A stretch of 64,000 bases of DNA from Chitinophagaceae bacterium (GCA_028288405.1 JAQBNS010000013.1:18180-82179); one strand, 5' to 3'; shown: positions 40,251 to 50,275, numbered from the stretch's first letter. A program made the numbers and translations. The notes: a model not told the origin generated them from the sequence alone.

Positions 40251-41413
40251 AAGCAACTTCTCCACCACGCATTGCAAGTTTAGATGTGGTGAGAGGACTC
40301 ATCATGATCCTGATGGCATTGGATCATGCCCGTGATTTTTTTCATATCGATGCCTTTCGTTTTTCTCCGGAAGATCTTCACCAAAGTAACCTGGCTTTAT
40401 TCTTCACCCGCTGGATCACGCATTTGTGTGCACCGCTTTTCTTATTGCTGGCCGGTATTTCCATCTCTTTATACCAGGAAAAGAAAAGTACAGCACAGAC
40501 TTCCTCGTATGTGTTTTTCAGAGGCTTATGGTTAGTATTGCTCGAACTCACGCTCATCCGTTTTGCCTGGCATTTTTCCATTGATACACATTACATCATG
40601 GGAGCTGTCATTTGGGTCATAGGATGGAGCATGGTACTGATGGCGCTCTTTGTATATTTGCCTAAAAAAATATCCGGCATTATTGCTATACTTATTTTAG
40701 TGTTGCACAATACCATGGATCACGTAGTCTTCGATCAATCGATTACGGCACAGCTGATCTGGTCTTTCCTGCACGTAGCCTCCAAAACAATCATCACCGA
40801 TCAGTTTTTTGTATTTATACTTTATCCGCTGTTACCGGCATTGGGCGTGATGCTCCTGGGATACTTTTTAGGAAAATGGTATAGAAAAGATTACGATGCC
40901 TCCAAACGTTTTTCCTACTTGCTGACAACGGGTATAGGCTGTTGCCTGGTATTTGTGCTGCTGCGGTTTACAAACAGTTATGGTGACATCAAACAATTTT
41001 ATGTTCAGGAAACGATCCCGCAAAGCATCATGTCTTTCTTCGATGTTTCTAAATATCCTTTCTCTTTACACTATTGCCTGGCTACATTAGGAATTGGTTT
41101 TGTTTTACTGGCCCTCACAGAAAAAATACAAGGGAAGCTTTCTACCCTACTGGCAACCTTTGGACAGGTACCCATGTTCTATTACATTTTACATTTGTAC
41201 TTCTTTCATACCTTGTCTGTCATTCTATTTAGCCTTACCAACCCTGATAGTCACGAACAATGGATGGATCTGGGACATCGCACAACTATAGGATATTCTT
41301 TACCGGTCGTATACCTGATCTGGTTGCTGTCTTGTATTTTGTTTTTCTTTCTATGTAAAAAATACGGTGCTTATAAAAAGACACACCGTAACATCATTAC
41401 CCAACTCATCTGA
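40247..41413 (+). CDS. DUF1624/HGSNAT-like membrane acyltransferase-type protein
   Basis: PPRIASLDVVRGLIMILMALDHARDFFH; multiple TMs. Confidence 0.85.
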   Translation: MKATSPPRIASLDVVRGLIMILMALDHARDFFHIDAFRFSPEDLHQSNLALFFTRWITHLCAPLFLLLAGISISLYQEKKSTAQTSSYVFFRGLWLVLLELTLIRFAWHFSIDTHYIMGAVIWVIGWSMVLMALFVYLPKKISGIIAILILVLHNTMDHVVFDQSITAQLIWSFLHVASKTIITDQFFVFILYPLLPALGVMLLGYFLGKWYRKDYDASKRFSYLLTTGIGCCLVFVLLRFTNSYGDIKQFYVQETIPQSIMSFFDVSKYPFSLHYCLATLGIGFVLLALTEKIQGKLSTLLATFGQVPMFYYILHLYFFHTLSVILFSLTNPDSHEQWMDLGHRTTIGYSLPVVYLIWLLSCILFFFLCKKYGAYKKTHRNIITQLI

Positions 41414-41422
41414 TACGAGGCC

Positions 41423-43555
41423 ATGAACTTTTTTAAAAACAATCGTTTTATACTATCCGTTGCCTCTCTGTGTCTTTTTACATTGCTGGGTATTTACACG
41501 TATCAAAAAGTAACAGCTAACGCCTCTCACGATATTGGTAAAACCGTTAAATATGTCGCCTACATCGGACGCTATACGGATGCGTCCAAAGGTATAGCCA
41601 GGGAAAAGCAAGAACAGAATCCTTTCGACCTACTGCATGATGCCGTGCTTTCGGAATACCTGAAACAGGTTGACTTACCGCACCACAGCCTCAAACTGAA
41701 ACTATTTGATTGTGAAAAGTCAGGACTGGTCAGTGATTCGCTCTACAAAGAAATTGCGAAAGATACTTCGATTGTTTTAGTGATAGACAATACATGGGGT
41801 GTCCACTTAAAGGAATGCAGTAAAACCATTAAGAATTTTAACATTCCAGTCATCGCTATCAACGCCGATAAAAACAATGAAGACTTTGGCAACAACGTGA
41901 TCTTTACCGGCAGTCATGACCATACACCCTTAGACATGGTGGCCTTTTTAAAGAAAGTCCTGAAGGTAAAAAAGGTCAACATGGTTTCGGAAACCGATTA
42001 TCCTTTGCATGAATTATACCTCAAGGCATTGTCTGATGAAAACATTACCGTTCACAAACTCTTTTCATTGAAAGGGAAAGCATTTAATACACAGGATTCC
42101 ATAGCACTCTATAATGAACTGGCTGATTTTTACACTAAAAATCCGGTAGAAAAAACAACCTGGACATTGATCAACACGCATGCTGCAGTCGGTAATAATT
42201 TACTCGATTACCTCGACACCCGTTGCGACAGCATACAACTGATTGGCCATTCTTATATTGTAAATCACGATGAACTGAAAACCTTTGGAGACAAAACCAA
42301 TAACCGTTTAATCATCTGCAGTAACCCTACAGATGCATTAACCAAACAAATGTCTGTGGACATCGATAAATTCAAACGCAAGTATCCTGTTTATTTTCAA
42401 AACCCCAACCACAGCATGTTTGTAGAACGTTGCTACGATGCAGTGGAAATGATTAAAAATAAATTTGAATACCAAAGTGATACCTCTTTCTTACGGAAAG
42501 AAAATTTTATTACTTACTTCAGAAGTTTGCCGATGACTACCATCGTGGAAATGGACGAGCTCTACCTATACGACAGTACATTGACGGTATTACCTGAATT
42601 GTATTTCACGGAATATGCTTCCGGTAAATTGCATTCTTATCCTTTGCAGTTGAACGAGAAAAGAGAAGTGATTCCTAATCTATTTTTCGGCATGGAGATC
42701 GCAGACATCTACGATATAGACATGAACAGCAATTCCTTCACCTCTGATTTTTACTATTGGGTGAAACTGGATTCTGCCAACCTGGATGCAGAAAAACACA
42801 TCATCTTTCAAAATATGAAGCAAAGTGAAAGTTCGCGGGAACTGATCTTTGAAAAAACTCATGGATCGACAGTGTATAAATTGTACAAAGTATCCGGAAT
42901 TTTTTATGTGAATTACAACCTGGATAAGTATCCCTTCGATAAACAGGAAATTTATATTCGCGCAGAAATTTTGAACCCTTCAGATAAAATAAAAATATCG
43001 TTTGATCAAAAGAGTTTTGTCAAGGACGACAAAAGGCTAGAGTCATTTAAAATCACCGAATGGAACAAAGAAAAATTCTATGTCACCGTAGACAACGAGA
43101 TCAACCGTGGCATGCACGGCGATCCGGACATTGATGAAGATAAATTAAGCGAATTTAAAAACATTTACTTCCGCCTGGAGATTGGAAGAAAAGTATTGAA
43201 GCCAATGTTGGAAATTGTATTACCGTTGATCCTGATCGGTCTCATCAGTTGTACTTTATTATTCCTAAAAGATATTTCTTTCGAAAATCTGGGGGAAGTC
43301 AGCATTGGTGTCTTCATGTCCATCGTTGCTTTCTCTATTTCTTTCTCTGCTTCTACACCTTCCTCCGACAGCTTGACGAGAGCCGATATCCTGTTCTGGA
43401 TCACGTTCATCATTGTGCTCATTAATTTTGGGATTGTGATTGCCGTCAATGCGATTTACGAACCTCACGAATTAAAAAAGATGGATGTCCGTAAACTGAG
43501 TTATGCGATTTGCATTGTTTATCTGTTTACGAGCTTTGGGGTTATTTTTCTTTAA
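41423..43555 (+). CDS. Fusion of a type I periplasmic-binding-protein-like domain and a pentameric ligand-gated ion channel
   Basis: N-terminal signal/TM; PBP-like region (NIPVIAINADKNNEDFGNNVIFTGSHDHTPLDMVAFLKKVL); pLGIC region FFGMEIADIYDIDMNSNSFTSDFYYWV, Pro-loop NLDKYPFDKQ, then M1-M4. Confidence 0.85.
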   Translation: MNFFKNNRFILSVASLCLFTLLGIYTYQKVTANASHDIGKTVKYVAYIGRYTDASKGIAREKQEQNPFDLLHDAVLSEYLKQVDLPHHSLKLKLFDCEKSGLVSDSLYKEIAKDTSIVLVIDNTWGVHLKECSKTIKNFNIPVIAINADKNNEDFGNNVIFTGSHDHTPLDMVAFLKKVLKVKKVNMVSETDYPLHELYLKALSDENITVHKLFSLKGKAFNTQDSIALYNELADFYTKNPVEKTTWTLINTHAAVGNNLLDYLDTRCDSIQLIGHSYIVNHDELKTFGDKTNNRLIICSNPTDALTKQMSVDIDKFKRKYPVYFQNPNHSMFVERCYDAVEMIKNKFEYQSDTSFLRKENFITYFRSLPMTTIVEMDELYLYDSTLTVLPELYFTEYASGKLHSYPLQLNEKREVIPNLFFGMEIADIYDIDMNSNSFTSDFYYWVKLDSANLDAEKHIIFQNMKQSESSRELIFEKTHGSTVYKLYKVSGIFYVNYNLDKYPFDKQEIYIRAEILNPSDKIKISFDQKSFVKDDKRLESFKITEWNKEKFYVTVDNEINRGMHGDPDIDEDKLSEFKNIYFRLEIGRKVLKPMLEIVLPLILIGLISCTLLFLKDISFENLGEVSIGVFMSIVAFSISFSASTPSSDSLTRADILFWITFIIVLINFGIVIAVNAIYEPHELKKMDVRKLSYAICIVYLFTSFGVIFL

Positions 43556-43568
43556 TCGATAGTCACAC

Positions 43569-43849
43569 GGTCTTGCCCCTAAATCCCCTAAAGGGGACTT
43601 GACAGAAATGAGTATGTAGCAAGAGCAATAACTCATTTTCTTGCTGTATGCTGTTGCTCTTGCGGTCTAACCCCTAATCCCCTAAAGGGGACTTTTGAAA
43701 ATAATAAAATCATGAATCCTATAGACATTACGCCCCTTTGGGACGAATAGGAAATTAAAATAAACACTGTCCCGGAGGGACATAATGTCTATAGCCACGA
43801 AATAAATAATAAGCAAGTCCCCTTTAGGGGATTTAGGGGCAAGACCGTT
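43569..43849. repeat. Composite intergenic block: three REP-like copies, two hairpins
   Basis: REP copies 43569-43600, 43663-43694, inverted 43814-43849; hairpin gcaagagcaa/ttgctcttgc; IR tatagacatta (43720-43730)/taatgtctata (43783-43793). Confidence 0.85.
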
Positions 43850-43864
43850 GGGTAATGAATCAAA

Positions 43865-46800
43865 TCAATTCAATTGTTCAAAAAACCGTTCTCTGTCAAA
43901 CCAATAATTCCTCGCATACACATGATCTGCTTTCCATCCTTTCTGTACAAATAGTTTGGGACTGTAAGCATGCCAATCTGAGACAGAAGGAGAATAGAAA
44001 TAACGTTGATCATCTGTAAAGACTAAATGTTCCGGGGATCTCTTTTCTTGTAAGTCAGAGAAATAAGCATTGGTATATTTATCGTTAGAGGTATGCAGCA
44101 CAACATCACTTAATGTGTTATTTTTTTCAAAGCGAATACCCGGTTGCATCAGATCTACCTTATTCATTTTCTTTGAACTGGTGTCGTACACCAACTGCAT
44201 GTATTGTTTCAAGAGTTCTGCTCCTTTGTTCTTGTGATGCTCTACCTTCAACTCTTCCGGTAAAATGCTCGATACCACAATTACTTTTTCTCTTGCTCTG
44301 GTGATCGCTACATTCAAACGATTTTCTCCGCCATCCTGGCTCAAGCTACCAAACTGTGTAACAATCTTTCCTTCCTTGCTTCTGGCATAGGCTACAGAGA
44401 AGATGATGATATCCCGTTCATCACCTTGTACGTTCTCAATATTTTTAATGAGTAAATCTTCCGGCAAAGCAAAGTCCGACGAATCCAAGGTATCCCGGAT
44501 CAGAAAAGCCTGCGGATAGTTGAAGGTAATGATCCCAATACTTTTACCCGGATGAGTAAACAACAAATCCTGTACGAGTTCAGCGACTTTAAGCGCTTCT
44601 TCTATATTGGTATTATTGATCCAGCGTCCTTCTACTTTGACGTATTGCAATGCTTGTTCTTTTGAATAAGTGATATCAGGAATGATACGCAAATGATTGT
44701 TGTAAAAATGTTCGTTAGAAAAACGAATCAGATCTTCTGACTTACTGCGGTAATGGCCGGTCAACATGTTGGAAGGGAAATACCGCGAAGAGAAATCAAG
44801 CAAAGATTCCACATCGAAATCAATGTCCTCTTCTTCGTCTTCGTTCTTATAACGGACACGGTAAAGGTCACTTGGCTTCAATTGTTTGTCGTCTCCAATG
44901 ACTACGGCTTGTTTGGCGCGGAACAAGGAAGGAAAGGCTTTCTCTACAAAACACTGAGACGCTTCATCGAAGATCACAAGATCAAATAAATCGTGCATCG
45001 GGAAAATTGTGGATGCCGTTTCCGGTGAAACCAGCCAACAAGGAATGAGATCTAAAATTTCTTCTTCGTGCTCCGCAATCAGTTTACGTACCGGCCATAC
45101 ACTTCTCTTTTTAGAGACCTGATGATTCAGGTCTCTGTAAGTGACTTGTCGATTCAGCCTGTTGTATTGAATGCCCGCGTATACCCACTCTCTTAGTTTT
45201 ATCTTCAAAAATTCTAAAGAAAGACTATAGCGTCTATCGATCAGCATTTGTAATTCCTGTTCCTTCATTTCCCATTCGGGAGTAGAAACTGTTTTCAAAA
45301 CAGGATACATCCTTTCCTTTTCTTCAATCCAGGCGCGATATATAGATTGCTTCCAGGTTTCTATTATCAGTGCTTTGTCTGCGTTGGTCACTTCCCGGAT
45401 GACTTTATGAAACGAAGTAAACAACAACAAATCGAGATTTTTCTTGAGCTGTTCATAACCCAGCCAGCGTTCGAAACGTTGACTGATAAAAGCATACCAT
45501 TGTATTCTGTATTTTTCTTCTACAAATAAATGATCTACCGTTTTGGGTTTCCAATGGTCAAAGTAAGGCAACAGCAGGTCTTGTCTTTCCTGCACCATCG
45601 TCATCAAGTCATCCAAACGTAATCTGAATAATGGAGTCGTTCTCCACAATGCTTTCAGCGCGGGTATATCGGAAGCCTTTTCCAATTCCTGATGAATGCG
45701 ATCGAACACTTGCAAGTGTGTCGTGAAAAGCCTTTCGACTAAACCGTGATTCGTATTCAAAAATGTGTATTTCGCCCAACTGTCCTTGAGTGCCGTCAGC
45801 TGATCCATCGTAGCAAACAACTCTACTAAAAAAAGAACATCGTCTTTGCTGCTGCTTAATTTATTACTTCGCAGCCATACTTTGAATGGTGTGTCTGACA
45901 GTGCTACCCGAATTTTAAATTTTAAATGTTGCCAGCCGCTTTGCGAAGCCTTTTGCACGTTGCTCTTCCATCGCTCCAGATGCCATTCAGGAATGGGCGT
46001 TACCAATCGATTCATCAGTTTAAAACTACTGACAACGGTTGATTTCCATTGCATGAGCTGGTCTTTTGAAAACTGCTCTGTAGCCTCCTGAGAAATACGG
46101 TGTTGATAAACCAATGAATCGTTCGCCCATGTTCTGATTTTCTGTATCCAGGAACGCGCAAAAGAAAGATCGATGGCCGTCATCAGATTTTCCTTTTCAT
46201 TCCAGGCTTGCAGCTGATGGAGGATAGCAGGAATCTTGTCCAGCAATTCCAACATCTTTTCTTTATCGTCGATCGAAAGGTCATTATTTACTGCTGCATG
46301 AATCAATTCGAAATCACTTTCAATGGCGGCTTGATAAAACAAAAACTGCTCTAGATCAAGGCTCTTATTAGACACTTCATTGACCGGAATGCTTTGAAAC
46401 TCCAGGTCGAGATTGACCAATGTATGCTGCTTATTAGACAGCAGATACAAAGCATGCGCACTTTCTCCTCCTATCTGTGTATCGTATAAAGCTTGTTTGT
46501 ATTTAGCAAAAAAATCAATCAACCGTGCGATAGAAGATTGTACTCTTGAAAATTCTTTTTCAAGAACGATTGTATCCGGATGTATATTTTGATTTTTATA
46601 CTGTTCCGACGATTGAATCTGATCCGCTATTTTATCAAACAGGATTTTCTTTTCTGTTCCGGCATCGTGCAGCAAGGATACAAATTGTTCCAGCTCTATA
46701 GATTGAAGCCTTTCATAGATCACATCGAGTGCTGCTTTCTTCTGACAGATGACTAACACCTTTTTCCCTTTACCCAAGAATTGAGCAATGAGGTTGCAAA

Positions 46801-47758
46801 TCAACTGTGTCTTGCCGCTACCCGGAGGACCTTGTACCACCAGCGATTGACCGGAAGAAACCTGAGCAATGATATTTTCCTGAGAACCGTCGACTGCAAG
46901 CGGAGTAAATTCTATCGAAGCCGGTTTCCCTTCTTCTACCGACTTATGGTATTGAGCGGCTAATAATGTTTCTAAGGTATGCTCAGACGTTTTATCCTTG
47001 AGCAAATCATAATCTGTATGAATATAAGATGCCGATTGCGGAAACAATCCCATCACTGCATAAGGCTTCAACTTATATGTGCCGGCAGGATATGTGGATT
47101 CTAAATCGGCTTTGTTAACCGGCAAATAATGAATGATATTCTCCGATAAAAACTCCCGGTCAAACGAAGGATGCCAACCTTGTTTTTTCAATTCTTCCAA
47201 CAAGCTCGTTCTGAAATCCTGATCCGGCTTGTCTTCCAGCATGCTTACCGGATTTTCCAGCCAGGAAGGATCAAATGCATATTCTTCAAAATAAGACAGC
47301 GACAAAAACAATGACCTGTTCCAAAAGGGTTCATCCAGTGCTTCCTTTTCCAAGAATACTTCTCGCCCAACTTGTTTCAATTGGTAAGGAAAAAAAATCA
47401 ACGGTGCGCGCAAAGGCATTCCATTTTTCAATACCCCTTCTACAAAGGGCCAACCGATGTAGAAGTCCGCGCTGCCTGTTTCATCAAAGATCAACTGTCG
47501 TGTACGAATCAGCTTCTTGGCTTCTTCCAATACTAATTCCAAATCATCAGGACGAATGTGCTTGACATCAGCAATTTTTATCACCGATTTACCCGCCAGC
47601 ATAGACTTCACAACATCCAGCGAAGAAAGCGCAGACAAATAATCCCAGGCTTTTAAATCTGAAAATTTGCCTTTGTAAACCTTTGGCAAAAAAACAGATC
47701 TATTAGCAGAGGAAAGGTCTAACAGCCTGTTTCGGAATATATTGAGGAGTTCTTTCAA
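43865..47758 (-). CDS. DUF4011-type superfamily 1 (UPF1/DNA2-like) helicase, 1297 aa
   Basis: N-term LLNIFRNRLLDLSSANRSVFLPK; GPPGSGKTQLICN, DLVIFDEASQCFVEKAFPSLFRAKQAVVIGDDKQLKPS, GHYRSKSEDLI, NVQGDERDIIIFSVAYARS, RLNVAITRAREKVIVVSS. Confidence 0.88.
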   Translation of the reverse strand: MKELLNIFRNRLLDLSSANRSVFLPKVYKGKFSDLKAWDYLSALSSLDVVKSMLAGKSVIKIADVKHIRPDDLELVLEEAKKLIRTRQLIFDETGSADFYIGWPFVEGVLKNGMPLRAPLIFFPYQLKQVGREVFLEKEALDEPFWNRSLFLSLSYFEEYAFDPSWLENPVSMLEDKPDQDFRTSLLEELKKQGWHPSFDREFLSENIIHYLPVNKADLESTYPAGTYKLKPYAVMGLFPQSASYIHTDYDLLKDKTSEHTLETLLAAQYHKSVEEGKPASIEFTPLAVDGSQENIIAQVSSGQSLVVQGPPGSGKTQLICNLIAQFLGKGKKVLVICQKKAALDVIYERLQSIELEQFVSLLHDAGTEKKILFDKIADQIQSSEQYKNQNIHPDTIVLEKEFSRVQSSIARLIDFFAKYKQALYDTQIGGESAHALYLLSNKQHTLVNLDLEFQSIPVNEVSNKSLDLEQFLFYQAAIESDFELIHAAVNNDLSIDDKEKMLELLDKIPAILHQLQAWNEKENLMTAIDLSFARSWIQKIRTWANDSLVYQHRISQEATEQFSKDQLMQWKSTVVSSFKLMNRLVTPIPEWHLERWKSNVQKASQSGWQHLKFKIRVALSDTPFKVWLRSNKLSSSKDDVLFLVELFATMDQLTALKDSWAKYTFLNTNHGLVERLFTTHLQVFDRIHQELEKASDIPALKALWRTTPLFRLRLDDLMTMVQERQDLLLPYFDHWKPKTVDHLFVEEKYRIQWYAFISQRFERWLGYEQLKKNLDLLLFTSFHKVIREVTNADKALIIETWKQSIYRAWIEEKERMYPVLKTVSTPEWEMKEQELQMLIDRRYSLSLEFLKIKLREWVYAGIQYNRLNRQVTYRDLNHQVSKKRSVWPVRKLIAEHEEEILDLIPCWLVSPETASTIFPMHDLFDLVIFDEASQCFVEKAFPSLFRAKQAVVIGDDKQLKPSDLYRVRYKNEDEEEDIDFDVESLLDFSSRYFPSNMLTGHYRSKSEDLIRFSNEHFYNNHLRIIPDITYSKEQALQYVKVEGRWINNTNIEEALKVAELVQDLLFTHPGKSIGIITFNYPQAFLIRDTLDSSDFALPEDLLIKNIENVQGDERDIIIFSVAYARSKEGKIVTQFGSLSQDGGENRLNVAITRAREKVIVVSSILPEELKVEHHKNKGAELLKQYMQLVYDTSSKKMNKVDLMQPGIRFEKNNTLSDVVLHTSNDKYTNAYFSDLQEKRSPEHLVFTDDQRYFYSPSVSDWHAYSPKLFVQKGWKADHVYARNYWFDRERFFEQLN

Positions 47759-47858
47759 GCGTCGCTGATTTTAAACAAATATACCAATAGATGAGGAAAG
47801 CAGAATGAATAATTGCCTTAATAGTCTTTTTTTTTCATCTTACAACACATTCTATTCC

Positions 47859-48782
47859 ATGAACCTGCTGAGTCCTATTTTAAGTGTTTGCATTCCTGTG
47901 AAGGACTTTAACGTTCATCCCCTAGTCGACGCACTGTTGAATGAAATACACGAAAAGAACCTGAATGTGGAAATTTTAATCGTGGAAGACGGTTCGAATG
48001 AATCCAGCAAACAGCTCAATGCTAGTCTGCTCAATAAAGCAGACGTTTCATTATTTTCCTTTGAAAAAAATAAAGGCCGCTCTGCCGCACGTAATTTTAT
48101 GGCTCAAAAGGCTAAAGGAGAATACCTTCTCTTTATCGATGCGGATTCATTGCCTGTCAGTCCTTCTTTCCTTTCTATTTACCTGGATCAACTGCTGCCC
48201 CATGTCATTGTATCGGGAGGCCGTCATTACAGTGAGCTGTATAGAACAAAGGATCGATTGCTGCATTGGAAATATGGTATTCACCGCGAAATCATTTCTT
48301 CCCTAAAATCAAACCGTGTAGGTTTTCAATCTAACAATTTCCTGATTTCTAAAGTGGCGTTTGATACGGTTCAATTTGACGAATCATTGGTCTTATACGG
48401 ACACGAAGACACGCTGTTTGGTAGCATGGCCAAAGCCAAAGGCATTAAAGTGCAAGGGATTGACAACCCCGTTATCCATACGAGCCTGGAAACCAATGAA
48501 GTTTTTTTAAGCAAATCAGAAGAAGGAATAAAGTCTCTGCTGCAAATCATCGATCAGCAATCCTCTTATCCTATAGGGATCGAAAAAGAATTTCGATTAT
48601 GGTCGACTTATACACGCATGCAGTCTTCCGGGATGACGTGGGTGTTAAGTCTTTTGTCGTTTTGCATAAAACCAATCCGGTTTCTCTTGCTGCACTTTTC
48701 AGGACCTTTAGTGCTGTTTGACTTTTATAAATTATTGTTGCTTCACAAAGGATCAATAGCGATCCAACCCCGTTACAAATAA
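47859..48782 (+). CDS. Family 2 glycosyltransferase
   Basis: LSPILSVCIPVKDFNVHPLVDAL, ILIVEDGSNESSKQ, NKGRSAARNFMAQKAKGEYLLFIDADS. Confidence 0.88.
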   Translation: MNLLSPILSVCIPVKDFNVHPLVDALLNEIHEKNLNVEILIVEDGSNESSKQLNASLLNKADVSLFSFEKNKGRSAARNFMAQKAKGEYLLFIDADSLPVSPSFLSIYLDQLLPHVIVSGGRHYSELYRTKDRLLHWKYGIHREIISSLKSNRVGFQSNNFLISKVAFDTVQFDESLVLYGHEDTLFGSMAKAKGIKVQGIDNPVIHTSLETNEVFLSKSEEGIKSLLQIIDQQSSYPIGIEKEFRLWSTYTRMQSSGMTWVLSLLSFCIKPIRFLLLHFSGPLVLFDFYKLLLLHKGSIAIQPRYK

Positions 48783-50150
48783 TCGAATCACTCCTTTGGC
48801 ATTGACCAGCGCGATGATCCCTTCTTTCGTCAATACAATATCAGCAGGCTGAAGTTTTTCCAACGTACCGTCCACCAAAAAATTAGGGTGCAATTGTTTG
48901 CGTTTCAAATTGGCCCTCGCCTGCACCGCGGCGCTGTCCAACTGGTCTCCGATGTAATAAGAAAAATAAGGGGCCATCTTTTTTACCAGTATATCGTGTG
49001 CCAGCCAATTGGCAGACTTCGTCAATTTGTTTTTAGTATCCAGGTCAAAATCCAGTTGACTAAAAACGACTTTCCTGGAAGTAGAATCATACACTGGCAA
49101 TCCTTTTAAATACACTTTACCATTTAAGCTCCCGGATAACAATACTTCCGCCACCATCTTCTCTGCGTTGCCATAAAAACTAACGTCTTCAATCACAATT
49201 TTTTTCTTACCATTGCTGAACGTGTAGACTTGTCCTTTCAAGTATTTGCGGGACATCTCCGTTACATCTTCGTAACTGATATTCACCGCCAATTGAATAG
49301 TATAGGATGCCGATTGATTTTTTTCTACTTTATAATTAGGCAGATTAGAATGCGTCAATACGGGTTGCTTGCCAATGACTGTTTCTGTAATGGCTTTCAA
49401 TCCAACAGTGACATACAAGTGTTGTGCATCCGAAGTAAAAGGAGAAACAAATAATTCTTTGGGTTGTAATTTTAGCCAGGTCGGTGGATCGGTGGATAAA
49501 CTGATCGGTTGGTGCATGTAGTCCCAGGCGGTTTCAATGTATTTGCGTGTGTCTACATTTTTTTTCACCTGTTCATCGATCATCGCAGAGATACTCGCCT
49601 GCTGGCTTTTGATCATGCGATCAGCAACAATTTTAAAAGGAATGGTCAATAAGGGAATCGAAAACTTCGGTTGCACCAGCCATTCGTAACTGATGAAACG
49701 AGTAGTCGTTTGAATGTTCCAGAAAGGATCAAAATCAACTTTCGTACGAAAGATCAAAGCCAGTGAACCTTCCGCTTCTTCGGCATCAGAGAGCGACAAA
49801 CCGAAGGATTGCAGCGACGCTCCTCCTTTCAACCAAACTTTTAGAGGAACACGGTATTGTATTTCGTTGCCATACAGCGATAAAGTAATGGGACTGTGTT
49901 TCTCTACTTTGACCATGAAATTATCATCTTCCATGTTATTGTCTTCGTACAAAACACCTTCGGTGTATTTATTCGCCAAAGCCTGCATTTCAGGAATCGA
50001 AAAATCCAGCGGAATACTGAAGGAGGATATTTGAGGAGAAAAATCAACTTCCTCGTACTTCTCTTCCGGTGCCACGGTATGCAAGGCTGTCCGGCATCCG
50101 CCTAAGGTCAGGATTAAAATACTGGACAGTATGCAGAGGCATTGTTGCAT
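48753..50150 (-). CDS. DUF4403-like lipoprotein
   Basis: Lipobox LILTLGGC; DFSPQISSFSIPLDFSIPEMQALANKYTEGVLYED; two related beta-rich halves. Confidence 0.8.
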   Translation of the reverse strand: MQQCLCILSSILILTLGGCRTALHTVAPEEKYEEVDFSPQISSFSIPLDFSIPEMQALANKYTEGVLYEDNNMEDDNFMVKVEKHSPITLSLYGNEIQYRVPLKVWLKGGASLQSFGLSLSDAEEAEGSLALIFRTKVDFDPFWNIQTTTRFISYEWLVQPKFSIPLLTIPFKIVADRMIKSQQASISAMIDEQVKKNVDTRKYIETAWDYMHQPISLSTDPPTWLKLQPKELFVSPFTSDAQHLYVTVGLKAITETVIGKQPVLTHSNLPNYKVEKNQSASYTIQLAVNISYEDVTEMSRKYLKGQVYTFSNGKKKIVIEDVSFYGNAEKMVAEVLLSGSLNGKVYLKGLPVYDSTSRKVVFSQLDFDLDTKNKLTKSANWLAHDILVKKMAPYFSYYIGDQLDSAAVQARANLKRKQLHPNFLVDGTLEKLQPADIVLTKEGIIALVNAKGVIRLFVTGLDRY

Positions 50151-50161
50151 GGAAGATATAA

Positions 50162-50271
50162 TAGTTGTTAGTTGTTAGTTGTTAGTTGTTAGTTGTTAGT
50201 TGTTAAAAAAGTATGATAACAAATTGACCTTATTAATCATCCTAACTAACAACTAATAACTAACAACTGTT
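50162..50271. repeat. Inverted (tagttgt)n heptad arrays
   Basis: tagttgttagttgttagttg... (50162-50206) and ctaactaacaactaataactaacaactg (50242-50270). Confidence 0.85.
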
Positions 50272-50275
50272 TAAC

